From: Caldifarciminota bacterium
GTDB lineage: Bacteria > Hydrothermota > Hydrothermia > S141-80
DNA length: 9,236 nucleotides
Direction of reading: 5' to 3'
NCBI GenBank assembly: GCA_027053375.1
Contig: JALUJC010000147.1
Span: 1 to 9,236 of the forward strand
A program made the translations under genes and the position numbers. Position 1 is the stretch's first letter. Each line of letters starts with the position of its first letter. Below are positions 1 to 7,301 of the stretch, piece by piece. Below the pieces are notes generated by a model. It saw only the letters and a list, made by a program, of their open reading frames with translations. It did no database searches and was not told the DNA's origin.

Positions 1-1
1 A

Positions 2-916
2 TTGAAAAAATTGATGACGCGTATCTCTTTTGATGTTGTGCACTGCCATCCTCCCCTTGCCCTGAGCCTGCCGCTCGCGGCCCTGACCCTTTCGGAAAGT
101 GTGAACATTGGTACGTTTCATGCCGCTCATGAAAGTCAACGGCTGTATGACCTTTTTCGGGGCGTATTGCAGCGCTACGCCGAACGGTTGCATGGGCGGA
201 TTGCGGTTTCCTCCGTGGCCCGGGATTCAGTGGCACGATACTTCCCCGGTGAATACAGAATTATTCCCAATGGTATTGATGTTCACCGGTTTCGACCGGA
301 TCTTCCCCCGATCCCTTGGATGCGGGATCAGCGGTTCTTTACACTGCTGTTTGTGGGGCGCTTTGAACCCCGGAAGGGGTTGCGATTTCTGTTGCAGGCC
401 ATGGGGCTCCTGCGGCATCGTATCCCGGATGCCCGTCTGGTGGTGGTGGGAGACGGTCCCCTGAAACAGTATTACCGGCAGTTCATCCATCCGGAGGTTC
501 GGGATCGAATTCTGTTTGTGGGCCAGCTTCCACGGGAATTGCTTCCCCGGTACTATGTGAGTGCAGATGTGTTTATATCCCCCGCCACCGGGGCGGAGAG
601 TTTCGGGATTGTGCTGCTGGAGGCCATGGCCAGCGGTACACCGGTGGTGGCTTCCCGTATTCCGGGCTATGCTCAGGTGCTGGAAGAGGGGCGTCAGGGG
701 CTGTTTGCAGAGCCGGAGTCTCCCCGGTCCATTGCCCGTGCGCTTGAAACCCTGTATCGCCATCCGGATCTTCGCCGACGAATGGCCGTGGAGGGTCGAA
801 GAACGGTGCTGGAAAAATACAGCTGGGAGCGTGTGGCACAGCAGGTGGAGGCCTATTACCATGAAGTGATTCGGGAGGTCCGTGGTGCGAAAGCTCTATC
901 TCGTCGATGGGTATAA
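2..916 (+). CDS. GT4-family glycosyltransferase, 5'-truncated by the window edge
   Basis: Retaining GT-B glycosyltransferase of family GT4, most like the PimA/glycolipid mannosyltransferase-type enzymes that move a sugar from a nucleotide-sugar donor to a lipid or glycan acceptor at the cytoplasmic membrane. About 304 residues are visible. The text opens in the middle of the N-terminal Rossmann domain (FDVVHCHPP near residue 10, then GTFHAAH), so roughly 80-100 residues should lie upstream; the TTG at base 2 is probably not the true start. The C-terminal donor domain is complete: PNGIDVHRF (89-97), FVGRFEPRKGL (117-127), VVGDGPL (148-154) and the E-x7-E signature in GAESFGIVLLEAMASGTPV, with E199 and E207. 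Its end overlaps the next gene by 32 bases, which indicates an operon. Family is sure; donor and acceptor cannot be told from sequence. No sugar-pathway gene follows it, so context gives little help. Confidence 0.9.
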   Translation: MKKLMTRISFDVVHCHPPLALSLPLAALTLSESVNIGTFHAAHESQRLYDLFRGVLQRYAERLHGRIAVSSVARDSVARYFPGEYRIIPNGIDVHRFRPDLPPIPWMRDQRFFTLLFVGRFEPRKGLRFLLQAMGLLRHRIPDARLVVVGDGPLKQYYRQFIHPEVRDRILFVGQLPRELLPRYYVSADVFISPATGAESFGIVLLEAMASGTPVVASRIPGYAQVLEEGRQGLFAEPESPRSIARALETLYRHPDLRRRMAVEGRRTVLEKYSWERVAQQVEAYYHEVIREVRGAKALSRRWV

Positions 917-1382
917 CGTGATTTTTTCCTCGGCGCTCCGCGATCTGCCTCTGGAACGTGCGAGGGAAAGCTTGATTCGCTTTGCCCGGATTTACCATCC
1001 CGATGAGGTCCGGGTGGTGTTTGATGGGAAGACAGGGAATCCCTATCCTGCGGAGACCCGGGAAGCGCTTTTCAGCCGGGATCACACAGCCGATGACGGC
1101 ATTGTTTTTCTTGTGCAAAAGCACCGCGCCCGGTATCAGGAAATCTGGGTGGTGACCGCGGATCGTGCGCTCGCAGATCGGGTGCGTGGGCTGGATGCCA
1201 GGGTGATGTCGCCATCTGCTTTTCTTCAGGGACCTCAGCGGATTCGAAAAAAAGCCCGACGCAGGATGCGTGCGGCGGAGGATCCAGAGAAAAGCCTTCC
1301 CGTATCGGAGCGGGAGCGACTGATGGAAGATCTGAGAAACGCGTGGATGAAGCCCAACAAAAAGGAGATGGACCATGGCTGA
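885..1382 (+). CDS. YacP/Rae1-like NYN-domain ribonuclease
   Basis: Small PIN-like (NYN) protein of the YacP family. The Bacillus member Rae1 is a ribosome-associated endoribonuclease that cuts mRNA during translation. The 165 residues open with the hallmark [11 protein letters not shown] (D8, N11), followed by VVFDG (D47), TADDG (D70, D71) and [12 protein letters not shown] (D93). These acidic residues match the expected metal-binding cluster. The C-terminus from about residue 118 is basic and probably helical ([11 protein letters not shown]), possibly for RNA or ribosome contact. Two GTG codons compete: 882 lies only 3 bases after the SD GGGAGG (873-878), while 885 lies 6 bases after it, so 885 is preferred. 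The gene overlaps the glycosyltransferase upstream and icd downstream (8 bases), implying co-transcription and translational coupling. Family assignment is firm; cleavage activity and targets in this organism are inferred. Confidence 0.85.
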   Translation: MRKLYLVDGYNVIFSSALRDLPLERARESLIRFARIYHPDEVRVVFDGKTGNPYPAETREALFSRDHTADDGIVFLVQKHRARYQEIWVVTADRALADRVRGLDARVMSPSAFLQGPQRIRKKARRRMRAAEDPEKSLPVSERERLMEDLRNAWMKPNKKEMDHG

Positions 1383-2610
1383 GAAGATTCGTGTGGAACA
1401 GGGAAAACTTGTGGTTCCCGATCATGTGGTGCTTCCCTACATCGAAGGGGATGGGATCGGCGTGGATATCACGCCGGCCATGATCCGTGTGGTCAATGCG
1501 GCGGTGGAAAAAGCGTATGGAGCGACACGGTCCATTGAATGGATGGAGGTATATGCGGGAGAGAAAGCTTATCAGAAAACGGGCTCCTGGCTCCCCGAGG
1601 AGACCCTGGAGACGTTGCGATCCTATGTGGTCAGCATCAAGGGACCCCTCACCACACCCGTGGGTGGGGGTATTCGCAGCCTCAATGTGACCATTCGGCA
1701 GCGACTGGATCTCTATTCCTGTGTACGGCCCGTGCGGTGGCTTGGGGGGCCTTCACCGCTAAAGGATCCCTCCGCAGTGAACCTGGTGATTTTCCGTGAG
1801 AACACGGAAGACGTGTACGCCGGTGTGGAGTGGTCTTCCGGAAGCGAGGAGGCTCGCAAACTGGTGGAGTTTCTGTATCGGGAGATGGGTGTCTCCGATC
1901 GGGTGGTGGTGCCCGATGCAGGAATCGGGATCAAGCCCATCTCTCCGGAACGGACCAAGCGCCATGTCCGGAAGGCTCTTCGCTGGGCCTTTGAGCACGG
2001 CTACAACCGGGTGACCCTGATGCATAAGGGCAACATCATGAAGTTCACCGAAGGGGCCTTCCGGAACTGGGGGTATGAGGTTGCAAAAGAAGCGGAATTT
2101 GCCGATCGCGTGATCACCGAGGAGGAACTCTGGGATCGTTACAATGGCGAGATTCCGGAGGGCAAGGTATTGCTGAACGATCGCATCGCCGATAACATGT
2201 TTCAGCAGTTGCTGACCCGGACCTCGGAGTACCAGATCATTGTAACCCCCAACCTGAACGGCGATTACATCTCGGATGAGGGCGCTGCCCTTGTGGGGGG
2301 CCTGGGTATGGCGCCCGGTGCCAACATCGGTGATGCGGTGGCGGTGTTTGAAGCGACGCATGGGACCGCACCGAAATATGCAGGAAAAGACAAAGTCAAT
2401 CCCGGCTCTCTGATCCTTTCCGCAGCCATGATGCTGGAGTATATGGGGTGGAAAGAAGCGGCCACACGGATCTATGAGGGGATTCGCAACACCCTGGCCG
2501 AACACAAGGGCACCTATGACCTGGTGCGGGGCTGGAAGAAGGAGGGCATCACGGATGCGGTAGAACTCTCCACCAGCGCCTTTGCCGAGGAAATCATTCA
2601 CCATATGTGA
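1375..2610 (+). CDS. icd: NADP-dependent isocitrate dehydrogenase
   Basis: Converts isocitrate and NADP+ to 2-oxoglutarate, CO2 and NADPH in the TCA cycle; soluble homodimer. At 411 residues it is close to E. coli Icd (416) and aligns with nearly constant offsets. The isocitrate-binding segment [13 protein letters not shown] holds S102 (E. coli S113, the phosphorylation site), N104, R108 and R118. R141 and Y148 fall in [11 protein letters not shown] (E. coli R153, Y160), and the catalytic lysine is K218 in MHKGNIMKF. Metal ligands are D269, D297 and D301 (NGDYISD). NADP specificity is shown by K334-Y335 in HGTAPKYAG and by Y381 and R385 in TYDLVR, all as in the NADP enzymes. The ATG at 1375 has AAAGGAG (1361-1367) in front and sits within the end of the RNase gene. 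No AceK-type kinase is seen here, so regulation through S102 is unproven. Confidence 0.97.
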   Translation: MAEKIRVEQGKLVVPDHVVLPYIEGDGIGVDITPAMIRVVNAAVEKAYGATRSIEWMEVYAGEKAYQKTGSWLPEETLETLRSYVVSIKGPLTTPVGGGIRSLNVTIRQRLDLYSCVRPVRWLGGPSPLKDPSAVNLVIFRENTEDVYAGVEWSSGSEEARKLVEFLYREMGVSDRVVVPDAGIGIKPISPERTKRHVRKALRWAFEHGYNRVTLMHKGNIMKFTEGAFRNWGYEVAKEAEFADRVITEEELWDRYNGEIPEGKVLLNDRIADNMFQQLLTRTSEYQIIVTPNLNGDYISDEGAALVGGLGMAPGANIGDAVAVFEATHGTAPKYAGKDKVNPGSLILSAAMMLEYMGWKEAATRIYEGIRNTLAEHKGTYDLVRGWKKEGITDAVELSTSAFAEEIIHHM

Positions 2611-2624
2611 GGTCCGTGATCCAA

Positions 2625-2642
2625 CCCACAAGGAGGTGTGGG
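2625..2642 (+). promoter_or_regulatory. Hairpin presenting the Shine-Dalgarno in its loop
   Basis: A perfect inverted repeat, CCCACA (2625-2630) and TGTGGG (2637-2642), encloses AGGAGG (2631-2636). The full anti-SD match is therefore exactly the six-base loop, and the stem ends on the base before the ATG at 2643. This is the ribosome binding site of the barrel gene and fixes its start. A folded stem could hold the SD open in a loop or hinder the start codon; which of these happens is inference. It lies in the 32-base gap after icd. Confidence 0.6.
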
Positions 2643-4319
2643 ATGCAGAGGTTGACGTGGGTGGTGCTCCTTCTGGGGGTGGGGGTGGCCCGGGCACAGG
2701 TGGGAACGAACGTTCTGCAACGGTTGTTCCTGCCGGTGATTTCCTATCGCCTGGCGTCCACCGCCACCCTTCTGGAGGATGATCTGGATCGGATGCTGGA
2801 TCCCTCCATGGCGGGCACGGTGCAGGGCGCCCGCGTGTATACCAATCTCTCCGATCTCTTCCAGGGAGAACATCTCTTCGGGAATGTGGGGCTTCATGCC
2901 TATACGCTGGCCGGGATCGGTGGGTCCCTTCTGAATGGGACACCGCTGGGTCTGGTGGACAAGTCAAAAAATCTTGTTCCATTACCCACAAGCCGTCCCG
3001 GCGTGCGGGGTAGGTACACGCTGGACTCTCTACACTATTTCAGCACCCAGGGTGCCGGTTTCCCTCCGGACCGCAAGGAGCGGATCCGTATAGATGAGAC
3101 CAGCGAAACGCGGGATGAACAGCGCTTTCTCCTTGCTGGCCTGGCCTTTGAACGGTGGGGGCTGGATGTGCTCGCCGGACACCAGCGAATGGAGACACGC
3201 CCTTTTGGAACGGAGATTGCACCCTTTGGAAACGTTTCTTTTCTAAACGAACTCACCGACCATCCGCAGGGAAATCTGCTGTACCGCCGGCAGCTGGATG
3301 GAGAACGTCTTCAAATCCAGAGCCAGGAACTGTGGGGGATGGCCGGCGGGTTCCGTCTCCTGGCATCCCTCCCCCTATCCCTGACCGTGGGCCTGGTTCA
3401 GGTTACCCGGATTGATGAGGATACCGCTTCCTATACAGGTCTGGAGGACCTGGCGCCAGGTGGTACGCTGAACCAGGTGCTGCGGCAGGGAACACGCCGC
3501 CAGGAGATCCGTTGGCCAGATCGGGTGTTTTTCGGAGAACTCCGGTATGACCTCGCATTTCGGAATGGGGCCCGTGCCACGGTTCGTGCAGGACTCTATC
3601 AGCGGGGATCCTCACTCGATCAGGGGACTTTTCTTCTGGATACTCTGCGGGATGCCCGTGCGCTGCTGGTGGATACAGCCATCCAGCGGCTGGCATTTCA
3701 TGCGGAAACCACCATGACGGGCCAGCGTGCCACACTCGGTACATACCTCACCTGGGCGCAGCAGCATCGCTATGACCGTGCGCGGTTTGCACTGGGCGCA
3801 TCTTTCTGGGCAGAACGAGCTGAGGAAACCGTGGAGAAAACCTATACCGAGCGAACTGTGGAACGGATCACAGACGGCAACGGTGTGCCCGCAGACCCCA
3901 ACGATATCACGCGAACCACCACCTATTCCGAGCAACGCAGGCTTTACACTCTGGATCAGCGCTGGGGAATGGATCTCCCGGTGGCCGTGGAGTTCCAGCC
4001 TTATCATCAGGCACCCCTCTGGGTACGCCTGGGTGCCTGGTTCACGATGACCTGGGAGGATCGGACGGTGGATGACGAAGGGCTGGAAAATACGCCGCGA
4101 ACCATTCAGACAGTCACCGACGCGGGGGACACCACATGGACCCGCACGCCTGTGGATCTTCACAGTGTACGAACGCGACAGCACAACATCCAGTCCAGCC
4201 TCCAGTTTGTATATGGCGCAACGGTTCCCATCGGGAAGCATTTGCGTCTGGATGTGATGCAATTTGCCCGCCTGACCGATCTGACGGGATGGCGGGTGAG
4301 TGTGGTGTGGAAACCGTGA
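2643..4319 (+). CDS. Secreted protein, probable outer-membrane beta-barrel, family unrecognised
   Basis: I do not recognise the family. The 558-residue product begins with a clear Sec signal peptide: M1-Q-R, a hydrophobic stretch over residues 4-15, and an A-R-A cleavage motif ending at A18. The rest has no other membrane helix. It shows many stretches of alternating polar and hydrophobic residues with aromatic ends, typical of barrel strands, such as LWVRLGAWFTMTW (459-471) and GWRVSVVWKP at the C-terminus. The last aromatic is third from the end, so the terminal beta-signal is not classic. A long polar segment (about 391-437), rich in T, E, R and D, contains DGNGVPADPND (411-421) and would suit an external loop. 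Start chosen at 2643, not an earlier in-frame GTG-type codon, because AAGGAGG precedes it and the signal peptide starts there. It is followed after 13 bases by an Ig-like lipoprotein, suggesting a joint role at the cell surface. Barrel assignment is inference. Confidence 0.7.
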   Translation: MQRLTWVVLLLGVGVARAQVGTNVLQRLFLPVISYRLASTATLLEDDLDRMLDPSMAGTVQGARVYTNLSDLFQGEHLFGNVGLHAYTLAGIGGSLLNGTPLGLVDKSKNLVPLPTSRPGVRGRYTLDSLHYFSTQGAGFPPDRKERIRIDETSETRDEQRFLLAGLAFERWGLDVLAGHQRMETRPFGTEIAPFGNVSFLNELTDHPQGNLLYRRQLDGERLQIQSQELWGMAGGFRLLASLPLSLTVGLVQVTRIDEDTASYTGLEDLAPGGTLNQVLRQGTRRQEIRWPDRVFFGELRYDLAFRNGARATVRAGLYQRGSSLDQGTFLLDTLRDARALLVDTAIQRLAFHAETTMTGQRATLGTYLTWAQQHRYDRARFALGASFWAERAEETVEKTYTERTVERITDGNGVPADPNDITRTTTYSEQRRLYTLDQRWGMDLPVAVEFQPYHQAPLWVRLGAWFTMTWEDRTVDDEGLENTPRTIQTVTDAGDTTWTRTPVDLHSVRTRQHNIQSSLQFVYGATVPIGKHLRLDVMQFARLTDLTGWRVSVVWKP

Positions 4320-4332
4320 GGAGGTGGATCCC

Positions 4333-5622
4333 ATGAGACGCGCAATGTGGTGGATTATGCTGGGTGTGGCCCTGATGGGCTGGGCGTGCAAACAGCCCGC
4401 AGGGTTGACACGCGGGGCATCCACGTTCCCCCAGCCCTGGGACAACACCGCGCCGGTGACCGTGGTGTCGGTCACCACCTATTCCGCCTACCTGGGATTG
4501 CAACCGCAGGGCGATCGGTTTTTTGACCTGGATACCACAAGCCCGGATGTGCAGGACCGTGTGCTGATTGTGTTTTCCGGGCCCGTGGATGAAGCGACCC
4601 TCTCGGGAGGGATACAACTGGAAGCGGTCGCGGGCAATCAGTCGGGTGTCATCTCCGGGACGGTGATGTATGAGCCGGAAACCCATCGTGCCTGGTGGAT
4701 CCCCACACAGGCGCTGCGCGATTCCACGGCCTATGTGCTCACCCTCCTGGCGTCCATCAGAGATGCGGCTGGAAATCCACTGGATGGAAACGGAAACGGG
4801 GTCCCTGACGGCGATCTTGATGCTGTGACGCGGGTGTTGTGGGGTCCCCCCGGCCCCGGAGGTGGAGACCCGGTGTACACACTGGACCAGAACGGTCCCC
4901 GAATCCGGGATGTCTGGACCTTTACGGTCAATCCCTGGAGAGGTGCAGGCTATCTGCTGGATCAGGATACCCTCTACATCCAGTTTCGCCAGACGGACCT
5001 GGACCCGACCACCCTGGGGGGTGCGGTGTTCTTCCGGACCTATCCAGCAGGTCCTTCCGCAGGGAATGTCCAGTTTGTGCGGCTGGACACAGTGGGGAAT
5101 CGTGTCCAGGCGGTGTTTGTCTATTCCGGGTTGAATTTTGCAACGCTTTATGAGCTTGTAGTGACGCCGGATGTACGGGATACGGCGGGCAACCCGCTCG
5201 ATGGCAATGATAATGGCCGTCTGGAAGTGCGGGATACCTTCCGGCTCCTGTTTTCCACGGCGCTGGACAACACCGGCGCAAGCGTACCCTATCCCCAGTT
5301 GCTGAGCGCTGTACGCAACGGAATGTTGATCACCCTTAACTTTTCAGAACCCATGGACACCACCTCGTTTGTCGCGCCAGCCTTCCAGCTGTTTGTGTGG
5401 ACCCCGCAGGGGAATCTTCCTGTGCCCATCCGTACCCTGTGGTCTCCGGATCGGCGTCGCCTGGAGGTGCGCTTCTCCCTTCCCGATCCGCGTGTAACCG
5501 TGCTGGGATACACCCTCTTTCTTTCCCATCAGGTTCAATCCGAACAGGGATATCCCCTGGATGGGAATGCAGATGGGATGGGAGGGGATCCCGCCCGGGA
5601 TGATCTCTGGATCGGGCTGTAA
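4333..5622 (+). CDS. Probable lipoprotein with three SbsA/Big_5-type Ig-like units
   Basis: The 429-residue product starts with a short N-terminal signal (MRR, hydrophobic core 5-15) and a possible lipobox ending G-W-A-C19. The W at -2 is unusual, so lipidation is likely but not certain. The mature part reads as three Ig-like units of the bacterial SbsA/Big_5 type, about residues 40-198, 199-307 and 316-429. Each has the expected 'IxFSxPxD...L' start (VLIVFSGPVDEATL, LYIQFRQTDLDPTTL, ITLNFSEPMDTTSF) and a 'tYxLxvs...D.aGNpL' end. After that end each carries an Asp/Asn loop: D151-G-N-G-N-G, D290-G-N-D-N-G, D410-G-N-A-D-G. These resemble calcium-binding loops. SD GAGGAGGTG (4318-4326) overlaps the stop codon of the barrel gene. 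Such proteins usually act as surface adhesion or structural modules; the true partner may be the barrel protein. The stop abuts that of lpxB. Confidence 0.75.
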   Translation: MRRAMWWIMLGVALMGWACKQPAGLTRGASTFPQPWDNTAPVTVVSVTTYSAYLGLQPQGDRFFDLDTTSPDVQDRVLIVFSGPVDEATLSGGIQLEAVAGNQSGVISGTVMYEPETHRAWWIPTQALRDSTAYVLTLLASIRDAAGNPLDGNGNGVPDGDLDAVTRVLWGPPGPGGGDPVYTLDQNGPRIRDVWTFTVNPWRGAGYLLDQDTLYIQFRQTDLDPTTLGGAVFFRTYPAGPSAGNVQFVRLDTVGNRVQAVFVYSGLNFATLYELVVTPDVRDTAGNPLDGNDNGRLEVRDTFRLLFSTALDNTGASVPYPQLLSAVRNGMLITLNFSEPMDTTSFVAPAFQLFVWTPQGNLPVPIRTLWSPDRRRLEVRFSLPDPRVTVLGYTLFLSHQVQSEQGYPLDGNADGMGGDPARDDLWIGL

Positions 5623-6786
5623 TCAGGAAAGTTCAGCGAACAGCGGAAACGGTGTGAGGGATTTCGCCCGGGGAAGTCGGTCCAGCCAGTAGAGGATGCG
5701 CCGGGCCGCTTCCCGGGCGCTTTTCTTGTCCGGGTCCAGCACGTCTCGTAGCTTCCAGAGTTCTCTCTGAATGCCCCGGTAACGTTCGGGCAGAAGCAGG
5801 GTCTGTTCAATCTCATCGGCCAGCCTGTGGTAATGAAGATGCTGAAGATATTCGGGGACGACCGTGTGCCCCAGAAGGAGGTTGACCAGACTGGCGTGGG
5901 GGACACGGGAGAGGGTTCGGGCCATCCACCAGGAGAGGTCCGAAAGCACATACACCACGGCCATGGGTTTCAGCAACAGGCCGGTCTCCAGGCTGGCGGT
6001 TCCGGACGCCACCACCACGAAATCTGCTGCCTCAATAAGTGATCGGGCGGGGCGACCTGAAACCTCCACATGCCCCCGTGCATGGTGATGCACCAGCGGA
6101 ACCAGAGAGGGATCCAGAACAGAAAACAGGAAGCGGCCATCCGGGAAGCGCTGGAACAGCAGTCGCTGGAGTTTGAGCATCCGGGGAAGCAGGCGGTGGA
6201 TTTCCTGAGGCCGGGATCCAGGGAGAAAGGCCAGGGTGGGTGGGTCGGATGGAAGCGGCGGAAAAGTCTGGGGCAGCATGCCTTCCAGTTGTTCCATTAG
6301 GGGATGCCCCACATACCGGGCGGGGATTCCGTATTGTTGAAGAAAAGGCGCTTCAAAGGGCAGAATGACCAGGGCCTCCTGAAGGGTTTGGCGAAGGGTA
6401 TGGACCCGCCATCGTCCCCACGCCCAGACCTGAGGTACGATGTAATAGATCACGGGTATCCCCATCCGCTTCAAATCGCGGGCGAGTTTGAGATGAAACC
6501 CCGGGTAATCCACCAGTACAGCGAGATCCACGGTTTGTGCAGCGTCCAGCAGACGCCTGCGGAGACGCTGGATACGGCGGAAGGCCTGCAAAGCTTCCAC
6601 CAGTCCAACCACGCTGAACCGTGCATGGTGTTCCACCAGCGCAACCCCTGCCTCTCGCATCCGGTCCCCTCCAAACCCCACAAAGCGAATGGAGGGGTCC
6701 ATGGAAGAGAGGGTCTGCACCAGGTGGGCTGCGTGGAGGTCGCCGGAGGGCTCTCCTGCAGAGATCAGGATCCGGCGTTCACTCAT
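5623..6786 (-). CDS. lpxB: Lipid-A-disaccharide synthase
   Basis: GT19 enzyme that joins UDP-2,3-diacylglucosamine and lipid X to give lipid A disaccharide 1-phosphate, releasing UDP, at the inner face of the cytoplasmic membrane. The 387 residues match the family length (E. coli 382). Signatures in order: SAGEPSGD (9-16), FVGFGGDRM (35-43), LVDYPGFHLKLA with D93 at the place of the catalytic Asp, YYIVPQVWAWG (114-124), LPFEAPF, YVGHPL (158-163), LPGSRPQEI (188-196), VASGTASLE (259-267) and VPEYLQ (310-315). The ATG at 6786 overlaps the stop of the HEAT gene as ATGA with only a weak SD (AGGGA), so translation is probably coupled. No other lpx genes are in view. The stop codon touches that of the convergent lipoprotein gene, and its 3' end hosts that operon's terminator. 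No clear minus-strand terminator was found after the stop. Confidence 0.97.
   Translation of the reverse strand: MSERRILISAGEPSGDLHAAHLVQTLSSMDPSIRFVGFGGDRMREAGVALVEHHARFSVVGLVEALQAFRRIQRLRRRLLDAAQTVDLAVLVDYPGFHLKLARDLKRMGIPVIYYIVPQVWAWGRWRVHTLRQTLQEALVILPFEAPFLQQYGIPARYVGHPLMEQLEGMLPQTFPPLPSDPPTLAFLPGSRPQEIHRLLPRMLKLQRLLFQRFPDGRFLFSVLDPSLVPLVHHHARGHVEVSGRPARSLIEAADFVVVASGTASLETGLLLKPMAVVYVLSDLSWWMARTLSRVPHASLVNLLLGHTVVPEYLQHLHYHRLADEIEQTLLLPERYRGIQRELWKLRDVLDPDKKSAREAARRILYWLDRLPRAKSLTPFPLFAELS
5698..5728 (+). terminator. Intrinsic terminator of the plus-strand operon, lying within lpxB
   Basis: GCGCCGGG (5698-5705) pairs with CCCGGGCGC (5712-5720), giving eight G-C pairs with one bulged G and a six-base loop CCGCTT. 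It is followed at once by TTTTCTTG (5721-5728). This is the normal form of a Rho-independent terminator for plus-strand transcription, 75 bases after the stop of the Ig-like lipoprotein gene. It is inside the coding sequence of the opposing lpxB (residues about 353-363), so the plus-strand mRNA would carry a 3' tail of about 100 bases antisense to lpxB. Confidence 0.65.
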
Positions 6787-7301
6787 CCATGTCCCTGGAG
6801 GTGTTGCAGGAGATCCAGTTCTTTGTGATGCGCCAGAATGGCCTCAATTTCCGAACGTTCTTCCCGGGAAAGGTGCTGCTTCAGATCCGGATGTGCCTGA
6901 AACAGACGGACGGCAGCCCGGGCAGCCTCCAGCTGCACTGCCACGTTGTTGTCTTTCAGCGCCTTCAGAATATGGGGAAGGAGTTTTTCAGAGGCAAGGT
7001 GTCCGAGAATCCGGAAAGCGGCTGCACGTACATACCAGTACCCTTCTTCCAGCAGCGGATACACAGCTTCTGCGACGGTGGGCCCCAGTGCCACCAGGGC
7101 GTCTGCGGCGGCTTCCCGTGTGTACCAGCTCTCACTGTACAGAAGGGAAAGCAGGGTCTCCATATCCCCCTGTTCACGCAGAATCCGGATCCCTTCCAGG
7201 CGTTCCTTCAGATCTTTTGAACGGATCAGTGATTCGGGGGAAGGGACATGGGGGGAGGCGCCGGATTTCTTTCGTCCTCCAGCGGATTTTCCTTTAGCCA
7301 T
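6783..7301 (-). CDS. Small HEAT-repeat protein
   Basis: A 172-residue protein of alpha-solenoid (HEAT / PBS-lyase-like) type. Residues 1-28 are a polar, basic, probably disordered tail (K, G, S, P). About four helical pairs follow: 30-58, 59-87, 88-117 and 118-150. The clearest repeat signature is W-Y-x-R-x-A-A, seen as SWYTREAAADALVALG (58-73) and YWYVRAAAFRILGHL (88-102), then VAVQLEAARAAVRLF. Such proteins act as binding scaffolds; no catalytic residues are seen and the partner is unknown. The ATG at 7301 has a good SD (AAAGGAGG, 7312-7319 on this strand) and there is no other ATG, GTG or TTG until residue 47, so the 76-base overlap with the end of obg appears real. It is coupled to lpxB by ATGA. 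A role in ribosome or envelope work is only suggested by its neighbours. Confidence 0.85.
   Translation of the reverse strand: MAKGKSAGGRKKSGASPHVPSPESLIRSKDLKERLEGIRILREQGDMETLLSLLYSESWYTREAAADALVALGPTVAEAVYPLLEEGYWYVRAAAFRILGHLASEKLLPHILKALKDNNVAVQLEAARAAVRLFQAHPDLKQHLSREERSEIEAILAHHKELDLLQHLQGHG

Noticed and set aside
2..16. TTG at base 2 or ATG at base 14 as the true start of the glycosyltransferase
   Set aside because: GT4 enzymes carry about 80-100 more residues before the DVVHCH segment, so the gene almost surely begins before the window.
573..1376. A 267-codon minus-strand frame opposite the glycosyltransferase and RNase genes
   Set aside because: No domain, Pro/His-rich, and opposite two recognised families.
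1675..1690. Ser102 of isocitrate dehydrogenase as evidence of kinase/phosphatase control
   Set aside because: This serine also binds substrate and is kept in the family; no AceK-like gene is in the window.
1759..2991. A 410-codon open frame on the minus strand opposite icd and the start of the barrel gene
   Set aside because: It lies opposite a fully conserved enzyme, has a His/Pro/Arg-rich composition typical of antisense frames in GC-rich DNA, and shows no domain.
3612..4478. A 288-codon minus-strand frame opposite the barrel and lipoprotein genes
   Set aside because: The plus-strand genes have signal peptides and SDs; this frame has no recognisable motif and spans the junction of two real genes.
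5593..5617. Inverted repeat GCCCG...CGGGC at the end of the Ig-like lipoprotein gene, considered as a shared bidirectional terminator
   Set aside because: The stem is only five bases around a long interior and no T-tract follows on either strand; the hairpin at 5698-5728 is far better.
5560..5622. Search for a minus-strand terminator after lpxB inside the opposing gene (including the near-palindrome around GGGATATCCC)
   Set aside because: No stem followed by a convincing T-tract on the minus strand was found.
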